Notes: generated by a model from the letters alone, not told the origin. Counted from the first letter of the stretch, positions 16,358-25,761 are shown. The stretch: DNA of 64,000 nt from JAYEIA01 sp964472505 (GCA_964472505.1 CAYYQW010000007.1:1-64000); one strand, 5' to 3'. Numbers and translations: made by a program.

Positions 16358-18943
16358 ATGAAAAAAACACTATTGCTATTAATGATTTTTGCATTTTTTA
16401 GTTTAAATGCAGAATTGAACGCACAGACAGTTGTTACCGGAAAAGTAACGGAAGCCAATACCGGAGACCCGCTTCCGGGTGCTACCGTTGCAGTTGACGG
16501 AACAACAAACGCTACGGTATCCGGCCCCGACGGTACTTTTAAATTGAATGTATCAGCCGGCGATATTGCAATTAACATTTCTTATATTGGTTTTCTGACC
16601 GAACAAGTAAAGCTAAGCATAGCTGCCGGAGAGACAAAAGACCTGGAAACCATTAAACTGCAATCCGATGACATTGGAATGGACGAGTTACTTATTGTAG
16701 CTTCTTATGCCAAAGACCGAGAAACACCGGTATCGGTTTCCACCATTAAGCCGGAAATGATTATGGAAAAACTGGGAACGCAAGAGTTTCCCGAAATTTT
16801 GAAATCCACGCCAAGCGTCTATGCTACCAAAGAAGGCGGCGGATACGGAGACGGCAGAATTAATCTGCGAGGCTTTGACTCTAATAACATCGGTGTATTA
16901 ATCAACGGTGTGCCGGTAAACGATATGGAAAACGGAAGAGTATATTGGTCAAATTGGGCCGGACTTTCTGATGTAACCCGTACCATGCAGGTGCAACGCG
17001 GTTTGGGTGCTTCTAAATTGGCCATCTCATCAATCGGCGGGACCATAAATATTATTACCAAAAGTACCGATGCCAAAAAAGGCGGATCAATTTACTATGG
17101 CATGGGAAATAACGGTTACAACAAAACCGGCTTTACCCTTTCTACCGGCATGTACGAAAACGGCTGGGCTGTTACGGTAAGCGGCAGCAAAACAAAAGGT
17201 AACGGATATGTGGACGGTACCGATTTTGAAGCATGGTCATATTTTGTGAATGTAGCCAAACGCCTGACCGATAACCAACAAATATCTTTTACGGCTTTCG
17301 GCGCTCCGCAATGGCACCACCAAAGAGGTTCGCAACAGTTGGTACAAACTTACCGCGAACATCCGAGCGGTATCAGATACAACTCCGGAATGGGCTACCG
17401 ACACGGCGATGTTTATAATACCGGCTACGGTTATAATAAATACCACAAACCACAATTATCGCTAAACCACACTTGGGATATTTCACCCGCAACGAAATGG
17501 ACAACAGCCTTATACGCTTCAAAATCACAAGGCGGCGGAAGAAGAGTTCGTGGACCCCAAAGTGATTTGCTGTCTCTAGATTACCCTGAAGGTAAACCGC
17601 TTGAAGAAACTTTGCTTACTCCCGAAGGTTATATTGATTATGACGCGGCTATGCAAATAAACGCCGAGTCTCAAACCGGTTCGCAGGCAGTAATGTCTAT
17701 GAGCACCAATGCGCATGACTGGTACGGTATTTTATCATCGTTTAATACCGAGGTAAATAATATAAATATTACAGCCGGTGTTGACGGGCGTTATTATCGC
17801 GGATATCATTACAGAGAAATTACAGACCTTCTGGGGGGTGAGTATTATCTGGATGCCAACAATGTAAACAGAGATCCTTCAACCCCGCTATATGTCGGAG
17901 ACAAATTTTCTTATTACAGCCTGACCGATGTAATGTGGCAAGGCCTTTTCCTTCAGGCAGAATATGTAAAAGATGATATTTCAGCCTTTATTTCGGCAGC
18001 CGGCTCTAATACCGGATACAAACGTACCGACTACTTCCAATACGAACCCGGCAACCAAGCTACCGATTGGGTAAGCTTTTTGGGCTACAGCACTAAAGCC
18101 GGATTTAACTATAATTTCACCAAAAGACAAAACGTATTTGTAAACGGCGGGTATTTTACCAGAGCGCCTTTTGCCAATGCCGTTTTTATGAACCATACCA
18201 ACGAGATTAACGAAGATGCAAAACCGCAGCGCGTGCTCTCAGCCGAACTGGGTTACGGATATCGTTCATCATTCATGCGCGCAGACATTGCTCTGTACCG
18301 TACCGAATGGCTTGACAAAACCATTACACGTTCACTCGGAGGACAAGAAACAGCCAACATTACCGGACTGAATGCACTCCACCAAGGTGTGGAATTACAA
18401 GCAGAATTTTACCCGATAGACAAAATGGACATCAAATTAATGGGCTCCATGGGCGACTGGCGATGGCAAGACGATGTGCAAGCCGCACTGTTTGACCAAG
18501 ATCAAAACCTTGTAGATTCTATCAATGTATTTGCAGCCGGTATTCATGTAGGAGATGCAGCACAAACTACTGCAGCCGTTGGTATTAACTACGAAATATT
18601 ACCCGATCTTAAATTTGGTTTTGACTACAACTATTACGACAGGCTTTTTGCCGATTATGATATTGAAGACAGAACAAAGCCTGAGTTATCAGGTGTTGAC
18701 GCATGGCGCGTACCCGACTATCACTTATTTGACTTTAACATCCGATATTACTTCAAATTAGGCGATTTCAAATCAAGCCTTAATGCCAACATCAACAATA
18801 TTTTCGATACCGAATATATTGCAGATGCAACGGATCAAACCAAACTTATCGGAAATGAAATACAATACGGAGATGCCACAAACTCACCCGTATATTTTGG
18901 CTTTGGACGCACTTGGTCAATATCGCTAAAAATCAATTTTTAA
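16358..18943 (+). CDS. TonB-dependent receptor with carboxypeptidase-regulatory-like domain
   Basis: 861 residues, paralogous to the divergent receptor: signal peptide ending ELNAQ, regulatory-like domain TVVTGKVTEANTGDPLPGAT, plug with LKSTPSVYATKEGGGYGDGR and INLRGFDSNNIGVLINGVPV, then a barrel ending WSISLKINF. A lipoprotein gene follows after 19 bp, so the two are probably one operon and the lipoprotein may be the surface partner of this receptor. There is no SusD homologue, so the ligand need not be a glycan. Confidence 0.92.
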   Translation: MKKTLLLLMIFAFFSLNAELNAQTVVTGKVTEANTGDPLPGATVAVDGTTNATVSGPDGTFKLNVSAGDIAINISYIGFLTEQVKLSIAAGETKDLETIKLQSDDIGMDELLIVASYAKDRETPVSVSTIKPEMIMEKLGTQEFPEILKSTPSVYATKEGGGYGDGRINLRGFDSNNIGVLINGVPVNDMENGRVYWSNWAGLSDVTRTMQVQRGLGASKLAISSIGGTINIITKSTDAKKGGSIYYGMGNNGYNKTGFTLSTGMYENGWAVTVSGSKTKGNGYVDGTDFEAWSYFVNVAKRLTDNQQISFTAFGAPQWHHQRGSQQLVQTYREHPSGIRYNSGMGYRHGDVYNTGYGYNKYHKPQLSLNHTWDISPATKWTTALYASKSQGGGRRVRGPQSDLLSLDYPEGKPLEETLLTPEGYIDYDAAMQINAESQTGSQAVMSMSTNAHDWYGILSSFNTEVNNINITAGVDGRYYRGYHYREITDLLGGEYYLDANNVNRDPSTPLYVGDKFSYYSLTDVMWQGLFLQAEYVKDDISAFISAAGSNTGYKRTDYFQYEPGNQATDWVSFLGYSTKAGFNYNFTKRQNVFVNGGYFTRAPFANAVFMNHTNEINEDAKPQRVLSAELGYGYRSSFMRADIALYRTEWLDKTITRSLGGQETANITGLNALHQGVELQAEFYPIDKMDIKLMGSMGDWRWQDDVQAALFDQDQNLVDSINVFAAGIHVGDAAQTTAAVGINYEILPDLKFGFDYNYYDRLFADYDIEDRTKPELSGVDAWRVPDYHLFDFNIRYYFKLGDFKSSLNANINNIFDTEYIADATDQTKLIGNEIQYGDATNSPVYFGFGRTWSISLKINF

Positions 18944-18962
18944 TCATTGAAAATATTATATT

Positions 18963-20267
18963 ATGAAAAAAATATTAATAACATTAACTCTGTTCGGGCT
19001 TATTTTTTCGGCATGCAACCCGAATAAAGAGATTTACGAGAAATTGGATGAGGAGAAAGAGCCTTACCGAACGGATTTGGAATATACACTTACAGAAGCC
19101 GATTACAAAACCATTTCTGATATGGCCATAGAGAATGCAGAAACTGACGATGAAATACAAAAAGCTGAAAAAATTGCTGAAATTTTAGCATTCACCGAAC
19201 AGATTCCCGCTACAGAATATATATTACCTTTTCTTGAAAAAATGTTTATAGCTCCGGATACCGCTTCAAGTTGCATCTTAAACTATCGTTTAGCGGTTAA
19301 TGAGTATGAAAGTATTGTAAGCTATGAGCTTCAGCCTGATGATTATACGAATATTGGCGGAGAAGTTGCTGCTAACGGTGCATTTTCTGTTGATAATCCG
19401 CCGTCAGATTTTCTTCCCGGTTTTTTGTTTGATACAGATACGGTTGTGAATAAGCCTAATTATATTTTGTATCTGACATCAGAATATATTAATGAAAATG
19501 AAGTAAAGCAGGATACTTCTATTTCCTATGAATTTGCCGGAGGCAGCTGGACACAAGCTGAAACCTATATATTGACTGCTGATGACTACGCTTCTATGGG
19601 AGAGCCCGGTGAACATAATAATTTTTCGGATGATGCGCTGCCTGATAATTATTTACCCACCTTTTTAAAAATTAATTTCCCATACGCTCAAAAAGATGAT
19701 GTCCAATATTTAATTTACGAATATTATTCAGAAACAACGGATACAAAAATGTCAGCTTATCGATTTGATGGCGAAAATTGGGCTGAGTTTTATAATCAAT
19801 CACGAAGATTTGGGCACGATGGAAAATCCTGGACTTTTGATCCTACAATAAAGTTCACAATGACCGCAGAAGACTATATGTTTATTGTTAATAAAGTCAA
19901 AAATGATTCTGAATTGAGTGATTATGTAAGTTCGTACGGCGATTCTGAATATTACTACGGTGCCAGTGCTTATTACGGGAACTTTGATATGCGACTTACT
20001 AAGCGTCGCAGTGAAGATGTATTGGGACTCCTTGATGGTATGTCGGACGAAGAGGTAAAAGCAGAAATGCAATTGAGGCTTCAAGAAGCACTGGTGTATC
20101 TGGCAGAACAGAAATACCCAACTCAAGAGCCTGTTGTAAATGATATTGAAGTTTTTGCTTTAATTACATACGAAACTTATGAACCCGGCGATTATTATTA
20201 TACCGCCAAACTCAAATGTACCGGCACCGGTGAATTTGAATATATAGAAACTTGGCCTGTTGAGTAA
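18963..20267 (+). CDS. Repeat-containing surface lipoprotein
   Basis: 434 residues with a lipoprotein signal (TLFGLIFSACNP, Cys 18). Four related modules start with an LT-x-x-DY core: YTLTEADYKTI near 40, YELQPDDYTNIGG near 122, YILTADDYASMG near 205 and FTMTAEDYMFIV near 300. The second and third also share an FLPGFL / YLPTFL block and a Y-rich strand ending in a Trp segment (GGSWTQ, GENWAE). I know such modules only from unannotated Bacteroidota lipoproteins encoded beside TonB receptors. It probably binds the ligand of the receptor at 16358. Confidence 0.7.
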   Translation: MKKILITLTLFGLIFSACNPNKEIYEKLDEEKEPYRTDLEYTLTEADYKTISDMAIENAETDDEIQKAEKIAEILAFTEQIPATEYILPFLEKMFIAPDTASSCILNYRLAVNEYESIVSYELQPDDYTNIGGEVAANGAFSVDNPPSDFLPGFLFDTDTVVNKPNYILYLTSEYINENEVKQDTSISYEFAGGSWTQAETYILTADDYASMGEPGEHNNFSDDALPDNYLPTFLKINFPYAQKDDVQYLIYEYYSETTDTKMSAYRFDGENWAEFYNQSRRFGHDGKSWTFDPTIKFTMTAEDYMFIVNKVKNDSELSDYVSSYGDSEYYYGASAYYGNFDMRLTKRRSEDVLGLLDGMSDEEVKAEMQLRLQEALVYLAEQKYPTQEPVVNDIEVFALITYETYEPGDYYYTAKLKCTGTGEFEYIETWPVE

Positions 20268-20292
20268 AACAAGCCTTACTGAGTTATTACTA

Positions 20293-20323
20293 AAAAAGCC
20301 CGGCAACTCTGTCGGGTTTTTTT
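20293..20323 (+). terminator. Terminator of the receptor-lipoprotein operon
   Basis: AAAGCCCGGCA and TGTCGGGTTTTTTT make an imperfect stem followed by a T run, 25 bases after the lipoprotein stop. Confidence 0.7.
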
Positions 20324-20526
20324 AGCTTTAAAATCTAAACGTAAATAAACAGGTGTAATTTCAACGGTTTTATTAAACAAATTATCCGTAAAGCATCCTA
20401 ATAAACAAATACTTAGGCTCATGCAAGTAATTCCAAAAAGAATTTGACCGAGCTGCCTCTCTTTATAAGCAAAAAAAACTGCATATAAAGATAGATCGAA
20501 AGTCGGCTTCAGAATTTTAAAATTAT

Positions 20527-20534
20527 TATATTTG
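20527..20534 (+). promoter_or_regulatory. Putative -7 element of the PLP-enzyme leader
   Basis: TATATTTG fits TAnnTTTG. A good -33 TTTG is not seen. If it is used, transcription starts near 20541 and the mRNA carries a leader of about 220 nt. Confidence 0.45.
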
Positions 20535-20569
20535 CAACGTTCAAAAATCCGACGGTTAATAGTCAGCGA

Positions 20570-20747
20570 GAGAATTAAGGATACTGTTTCGGGGCTATAA
20601 CAGCCCATCGCTTTGCAGACAAAATTCTCCGGTTCGAATATCGCTCCGAAATTAAGACCGTAAAAAGCACTAAGATAGTATTAACAACGGTCAACCCTAT
20701 TTAGGCACTCAGACTTTTTAATCTGCGATGCCCGGTATAAGTTGACC
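20570..20747 (+). ncRNA. Structured 5' leader, candidate cis-regulatory RNA
   Basis: Two domains are visible. The first closes GAGAATT (20570-20576) with AATTCTC (20623-20629) around GGGCT-loop-AGCCC (20592-20606). The second is a nested stem: GGTCAAC (20689-20695) with GTTGACC (20741-20747), then GGCA (20704) with TGCC (20729), then CAGA (20710) with TCTG (20722), with two internal loops. It ends 15 bases before the ATG at 20763, where it could control translation. It fits no riboswitch class that I can identify by eye. Part of the first domain also resembles a degenerate tRNA. Confidence 0.5.
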
Positions 20748-20762
20748 TTCAAAAATGATAAA

Positions 20763-22238
20763 ATGATAAAAATTATTGACAAAGTAAGCAATGAAAAGGC
20801 ATTAGAAAATGCCGTAAAACGTTACAAAGAGAAAGGCATCATACTGCCGACTTTTGAGCAACAAAAAAATCCCGAGCTAATTCCGGGAAAAATTATAGAC
20901 AAACTGAAGAATATAGGCCTGTGGGATTTTGACCCGCTGAACCTGTTCCGTATTACTTGGAAAAACGAGCCGAAAGAATTTGGCGGCTTGTACGGAAAGC
21001 CCAATTATATTGAGCTTCCTAAAGAAATAACCGGAGTGGATGCACGCATTGTACTTTTGGTGGGAAAATGGTTTCCGACCGGTGCACATAAAGTAGGTGC
21101 AGCTTACGGTTGCCTGGCGCCGCGTATCACCACCGGCGAGTTTGACCCCAATTTCCATAAAGCCGTATGGCCTTCTACCGGAAACTACTGCCGCGGCGGC
21201 GCTTTCGACAGCAAACTCATGGATACTGAAGCCATTGCCATCCTTCCGGAAGAAATGAGCCAAGAGCGTTTTACATGGCTGAAAGAAGAAGCCGAAGCCA
21301 CGGTTATTGCCACTCCCGGAAGCGAATCCAATGTAAAAGAAATTTACGATAAATGCTGGGAATTGCGTCGTACGCGCGATGATGTGGTTATTTTCAATCA
21401 ATTTGACGAATTTGGTAATTCGGCATGGCATTATAACATCACCGGAGATGCTTTGGAAGAAGTATTTAATGAAGTAAAAGGCGAAAAATCTCAATTATCG
21501 GCCTACGTATCGGCAACGGGCTCGGCCGGAACCATTGCAGCCGGCGATTATTTGAAAACCCTTGCGCCGCACATGAAAATTGTAGCTTCCGAAGCTTTGC
21601 AGTGCCCCACTATTCTGGAAAACGGATTTGGCGCACATCGTATTGAAGGCATAGGCGACAAACATATTCCGTGGATTCACAACACCAAAAATACCGATAT
21701 GGTTACAGCCATAGACGATGAAGAAACCATGCGATTGTTGCGCTTATTTAACGAAAAAACCGGACACGAGTATTTGAAAAGCATCGGTGTAAGCAAAGAA
21801 ACCATTGAGAAGCTGCCTTTGTTGGGCATTTCAAGTATTTCTAATCTTTTATCGGCCATTAAAACTGCCAAATATTTTGAAATGACTTCCGACGATGTCA
21901 TTCTGACCATAGCAACCGATTCGGTGGATATGTATAATTCTCGTCTGAAAGAACTCACTGAAAGCCGCGGCCAATACAGCGAAACGGATGCCGTAAAAGA
22001 TTTTGAAGGCTGCATTCTTGGCCAGAAACAAGACAACATGAAAGAGCTGAACTATAAAGACCGCCGCGCCGTGCACAATCTCAAATACTATACTTGGGTT
22101 GAGCAGCAAGCCAAAGATTCTGAAGATTTAAGTCAGATGTGGTACGACCGCGATATTTGGGATAAAATTTTCAACCAACCCAAACGCTGGGACGAACTCA
22201 TCAACGAATTCAACGAACGCACCGGCTTGCTAAAGTAG
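20763..22238 (+). CDS. TrpB-fold PLP-dependent enzyme, specific reaction unknown
   Basis: 491 residues from the ATG; a TTG at 20742 would add seven residues but lies in the leader stem. The fold-type II PLP lysine is in WFPTGAHKVGAAYGC (Lys 110). Other blocks are WPSTGNYCRGGAFDSKL, ATPGSESNVKEI, FDEFGNSAWHYNITG, the phosphate loop ATGSAGTIAAGDYL, and GFGAHRIEGIGDKHIPWIHN. Related proteins are often labelled cysteine synthase without proof. The gene next but one is another fold-type II enzyme (threonine-synthase-like), which suggests a shared amino-acid pathway, with a transposase inserted between them. Confidence 0.75.
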   Translation: MIKIIDKVSNEKALENAVKRYKEKGIILPTFEQQKNPELIPGKIIDKLKNIGLWDFDPLNLFRITWKNEPKEFGGLYGKPNYIELPKEITGVDARIVLLVGKWFPTGAHKVGAAYGCLAPRITTGEFDPNFHKAVWPSTGNYCRGGAFDSKLMDTEAIAILPEEMSQERFTWLKEEAEATVIATPGSESNVKEIYDKCWELRRTRDDVVIFNQFDEFGNSAWHYNITGDALEEVFNEVKGEKSQLSAYVSATGSAGTIAAGDYLKTLAPHMKIVASEALQCPTILENGFGAHRIEGIGDKHIPWIHNTKNTDMVTAIDDEETMRLLRLFNEKTGHEYLKSIGVSKETIEKLPLLGISSISNLLSAIKTAKYFEMTSDDVILTIATDSVDMYNSRLKELTESRGQYSETDAVKDFEGCILGQKQDNMKELNYKDRRAVHNLKYYTWVEQQAKDSEDLSQMWYDRDIWDKIFNQPKRWDELINEFNERTGLLK

Positions 22239-22577
22239 GACTTCAAAAACACCGCAGGACTTCAAAACGTCCGACAGGACTTTTGAACGTCCGGGCTAAG
22301 AGCAGAAAGCAGGACTTCAAAACGTCCGATAGGACTTTTGAACGTCCGGGCTGAAAGCAGAAAAGGGCGACAAGCAAGTCAGACGTTTTGAAATCCTACC
22401 GGATGTTCAAAAGTCTTTACCACGATACAGAACAGACGTTTTGAAATCCTATCGGATGTTCAAAAGTCTTTACCACGATACAGAACAGACGTTTTGAAAT
22501 CCTAACGGATGTTCAAAAGTCTTTACCACGATACAAGACAGACGTTTTGAAGTCCTATCGGACGTTCAAAAGTCTTT
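22239..22577. repeat. REP-like palindrome array upstream of the RAYT
   Basis: Two direct-orientation units of the form GGACTTCAAAACGTCC-gata-GGACTTTTGAACGTCC are followed by four inverse-orientation units starting at 22381, 22434, 22487 and 22540, an exact period of 53 bp. The units contain nested hairpins (GGAC...GTCC) and a longer one (TTCAAAACGTCC with GGACTTTTGAA). Orientation switches in the middle, as in bacterial BIME clusters. Confidence 0.92.
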
Positions 22578-22615
22578 ATAGTGTACACAAAAAGTCTTTA
22601 ATTTAATTACGGCTT

Positions 22616-23281
22616 ATGATTACACATCCGCCAATAGAACATGACCGTTATTTCCATATTTACAACAGGGGAATAAACAGCTGTGATATTTTTCACGATG
22701 AACAAGATTATGCTCGTTTTTTAAAATTGGCGACTATATTTCTGTTACCTGTGGCCGATATTTATGCTTATGCTTTAATGCGAAATCATTTCCATATTGC
22801 TTTATACGTAAAAGAAGAAGCCAAAATTGGTTATCTTTCACCAGAAAACAGGAAAACGGAAAATTTAGAATTAAAATGGAAAACACATTTTCCCGCAAAA
22901 GAAGACATTGACAATGCGGAAAAGAAGAAGCCAAATCCTGAGAGAATGGTTCAGCATTTTTTCATTGCTTACGCCAAATATTTCAATGCGAAACGAAAGC
23001 GTACCGGTAGTTTGTTCGAATATAAGTTTAAGCGTATCGGCATCAAGTCGGAAGAATATTTGAAAGCACTGATTGTGTATATTCACAAAAACCCGTTAAA
23101 GCATCGAGTTTTTAGAGATTTTTGGGAATATCCTTATATTTCATATATGGCTTTTATAAAAAATAAAGCCACAAAATTAGACCGAGACTCTGTTTTGCAT
23201 TTATTTGACGGAAAGCAAAATTTTATCGAAGCTCATTTAAAAGAAACAGAATACGATATTGATGAATTAACTTTTGAATAA
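22616..23281 (+). CDS. REP-associated tyrosine transposase (RAYT)
   Basis: 221 residues of the Y1/HUH nuclease family. It starts DRYFHIYNRGINSCDIFHDE, has the metal-binding HxH in LMRNHFHIAL (His 58 and His 60) and the catalytic Tyr in ALIVYIHKNPLKHR (Tyr 155). Length and motifs are intact. RAYTs cut and join REP-type hairpin DNA in single-strand form. Matching palindrome arrays flank it on both sides (22239-22577 and 23284-23405) and recur at 13159, so this appears to be the parent copy of the repeat family. It splits two PLP-enzyme genes. Confidence 0.93.
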   Translation: MITHPPIEHDRYFHIYNRGINSCDIFHDEQDYARFLKLATIFLLPVADIYAYALMRNHFHIALYVKEEAKIGYLSPENRKTENLELKWKTHFPAKEDIDNAEKKKPNPERMVQHFFIAYAKYFNAKRKRTGSLFEYKFKRIGIKSEEYLKALIVYIHKNPLKHRVFRDFWEYPYISYMAFIKNKATKLDRDSVLHLFDGKQNFIEAHLKETEYDIDELTFE

Positions 23282-23283
23282 AG

Positions 23284-23405
23284 ATTTCAAAACGAAGTAG
23301 GACTTCAAAACGTCCGATAGGACTTTTGAACGTCCGGGCTAAAAGCAGAAAAGGGCGACAAGCAAGTCAGACGTTTTGAAGTCCTGTCGGACGTTCAAAA
23401 GTCTT
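23284..23405. repeat. REP-like palindromes downstream of the RAYT
   Basis: One direct unit and one inverse unit joined by the spacer AGCAGAAAAGGGCGACAAGC, which also occurs in the upstream array near 22357-22377. The gene is thus framed by two related head-to-tail repeat pairs. Confidence 0.9.
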
Positions 23406-23435
23406 TGCAGTAGTCAAGGCATTAAAAAATACAAT

Positions 23436-24683
23436 ATGAACGATAAATTTTACTACCGCTGCACCGATTGCGGAAAAGAATACAGAAAGGGTGAAGCACA
23501 ATATCTTTGTCCGGAATGTGCGGCGGGCAACAGTGAGACACAACCGCCAAAAGGTGTTTTAAAAGTCATGTATGATTACGCGGCAATTAAACAGAAATAT
23601 GCCGACAATAATCTGTTTTCCGCTTTGCGTGAAAATCAATTTTTAGACATTCTGCCGATAGAATCCCCGGACAGTTTGCCTGTGCTGCGCGTCGGACAGA
23701 CCCCATTGTATTTATCCGCGGAAGCAAGGCAAAAAGACTTTAAGCTATACTTTAAAGATGATTCGCAAAACCCCACTTACTCTTACAAAGACCGCGCTTC
23801 GGCTATGGTCTCGGCTTTCGCCAAAGAGCAGGGTTTTGAGACCATTGTGGCGGCATCTACGGGCAATGCCGGCTCTTCTTTGGCCGGAATTTGTGCATCG
23901 CAAAAACAAAAAGCCGTAATCATGGTACCGGAAAAAGCACCAATAGCCAAGCTTACGCAGATTTTAATGTACGGTGCCGAAATTGTTCCCGTAAAAGGCA
24001 CTTACGATAATGCTTTCGATCTAAGTATTGAAGCTACAAAAGCGTTCGGCTGGTACAATCGTAATACAGCCTATAACCCGATTACCGTAGAAGGCAAGAA
24101 AACCGTTGCTTTTGAACTATACGAACAATTAGGCGGAAAAATTCCCGAATACATTTTTGTCCCGGTGGGCGACGGCTGTATTATTTCGGGCGTTTACAAA
24201 GGTTTTGAAGACCTTTTAAATCTTGAAATTATTGAAAAAATGCCGACCATTGTTGCCGTGCAATCGGAAGGCAGCCGTAATTTGGCGGATAATCTTCATA
24301 GCGAAACTTTTAAACTAAAACCGAGTAACACTTTGGCCGATTCCATTTCGGTGGATATTCCGCGCAACTTTTATATGGCTCGGCAATTTTTGCTGAATTA
24401 TGACGGAAAAACGGCGGTTGTGAGTGACCAAGCCATTTTGCAGGCATCTAAAAAATTAGCCTCCGAAAACGGATTATTTGCCGAACCGGCAGCGGCAGCC
24501 GCTTATGCCGGCTATCTGCAATTTGCCGAAAACCGGCAGCCGGCAGCCGGCTCGGATGCCATAGTTTTACTCACCGGCAGCGGATTAAAAGAATTACAAT
24601 CGGTACAAAAATTGTTAGATATACCTAAAGCTGTCAGTCCGAATTTGGAAGCCTTAATCGCTTTTCGGAAAGGCAAAAGCTAA
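23436..24683 (+). CDS. Threonine-synthase-like PLP enzyme
   Basis: 415 residues from the ATG at 23436; frames further upstream run into the repeat array. A zinc ribbon opens the protein (CTDCGKEY, LCPECAAG). The PLP lysine lies in NPTYSYKDRASAM, and the phosphate loop AASTGNAGSSLAG is typical of threonine synthase and cysteate-synthase-like enzymes. GDGCIISGVYKG and GLFAEPAAAAAYAG follow. Canonical pathway neighbours (thrA, thrB) are absent, so it need not make threonine. It is 10 bp from the lipid-kinase gene. Confidence 0.8.
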   Translation: MNDKFYYRCTDCGKEYRKGEAQYLCPECAAGNSETQPPKGVLKVMYDYAAIKQKYADNNLFSALRENQFLDILPIESPDSLPVLRVGQTPLYLSAEARQKDFKLYFKDDSQNPTYSYKDRASAMVSAFAKEQGFETIVAASTGNAGSSLAGICASQKQKAVIMVPEKAPIAKLTQILMYGAEIVPVKGTYDNAFDLSIEATKAFGWYNRNTAYNPITVEGKKTVAFELYEQLGGKIPEYIFVPVGDGCIISGVYKGFEDLLNLEIIEKMPTIVAVQSEGSRNLADNLHSETFKLKPSNTLADSISVDIPRNFYMARQFLLNYDGKTAVVSDQAILQASKKLASENGLFAEPAAAAAYAGYLQFAENRQPAAGSDAIVLLTGSGLKELQSVQKLLDIPKAVSPNLEALIAFRKGKS

Positions 24684-24693
24684 ATTAAATACC

Positions 24694-25572
24694 ATGGAAG
24701 TCAAAGACATTGTAGTAATCATCAACCCCAATTCCGGAAAACAAAAAGCAGAAAGCATTCGAGATGATATTCGGACAATGTATCCCGATATACATTGCGA
24801 AATCACGGAATCAACCGAAGCATTCAATGATTTTATGTATCTGAATGTTGGTAGATATCGCACTTTTGTAATTGCGGGCGGTGACGGCAGCGTAAATTCG
24901 GCCGGAAATTATTTGGCCGGAAAAAATAAGAGCATAGCTGTTTATCCCACCGGCTCCGGCAACGGTTTTGCGCGAGAATTAGGCTTTAAGTCAAATATCA
25001 AGCATCTGATTGAAGATATACTAAAAAATAAAACCCTTGAGATTGATGTTTTAGAAGTAAACGAAAATATCTGCGTAAACATGGCGGGTTTGGGCATTGA
25101 TGCAGCTGTGGCGCACAAGTTTGCAGAATCCGACAAACGCGGATTTCTAAACTACGCCAAATTAACGATTTCATCGGCCTTTTCTTTTCCGGCTTTTGAT
25201 GCTGAAATACAGGCAGGCGACAAAAAATTTTCCGGCAAATACAAAATGATTTCCGCAGCCAACACTCGCCAATTTGGCAACAATGCCATTATAGCCCCCA
25301 AAGCCCGCCCGAATGACGGATTACCGGATTTGGTATTGCTGAAAGATATTTCCGTAGCGAAAATGACTGCTTTCGGCATACGCCTAATGACCGGCACTTT
25401 AAAACCGTCCGGTAATTTGCATTTTTTATCAACCGATTCTGACATAACAATTCGTTCCGACTTCAAACAATATCACATCGACGGTGACCCCAAAATCTTT
25501 GATGATGAATTACGCATAAAGCTTTCCGATAAAAAATTAAACCTCATCAAAACAAGGCATAACCGGTTGTAA
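24694..25572 (+). CDS. Diacylglycerol/sphingosine kinase-family lipid kinase
   Basis: 292 residues, the DagK/YegS size. The catalytic N-terminal domain has INPNSGKQKAESIRDD, the nucleotide loop AGGDGSVNSAGNYL and the substrate motif PTGSGNGFARELGF. The C-terminal half has INMAGLGIDA-like and DGLPDLVLLKDI blocks, then HIDGDPKIF. It phosphorylates diacylglycerol or a sphingoid base on the inner leaflet. Bacteroidota make sphingolipids, so the latter is possible. Confidence 0.88.
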   Translation: MEVKDIVVIINPNSGKQKAESIRDDIRTMYPDIHCEITESTEAFNDFMYLNVGRYRTFVIAGGDGSVNSAGNYLAGKNKSIAVYPTGSGNGFARELGFKSNIKHLIEDILKNKTLEIDVLEVNENICVNMAGLGIDAAVAHKFAESDKRGFLNYAKLTISSAFSFPAFDAEIQAGDKKFSGKYKMISAANTRQFGNNAIIAPKARPNDGLPDLVLLKDISVAKMTAFGIRLMTGTLKPSGNLHFLSTDSDITIRSDFKQYHIDGDPKIFDDELRIKLSDKKLNLIKTRHNRL

Positions 25573-25761
25573 TTTAGAAAGCCAATAAAAAATAAGTCTG
25601 TGAACAATACGAATTTCACAATTACAGCAAAATGTTAATTTACCGGATTCCCCCTTGGATAAGAGCCTGTTCCGATTATTTCGGAAGGTTTAGGGGGATT
25701 GATTACTGCCAAATGGTGATAGAATTTGAAATTTACAGCGGAAAAAATCTTAATAAACAAA

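Noticed and set aside
20589..20649. Functional tRNA gene
   Set aside because: Only the acceptor-like stem pairs; D, anticodon and T stems do not, and the length is too short. Reported only as a tRNA-like stretch.
22381..22577. CRISPR-like array (four units of 53 bp)
   Set aside because: The intervals between units are identical to one another, so there are no spacers; they are REP-type units.
25647..25700. MITE with GATTCCCCCTT and AGGGGGATTG ends
   Set aside because: The arms pair poorly (offset in the C and G runs) and there is no target duplication.
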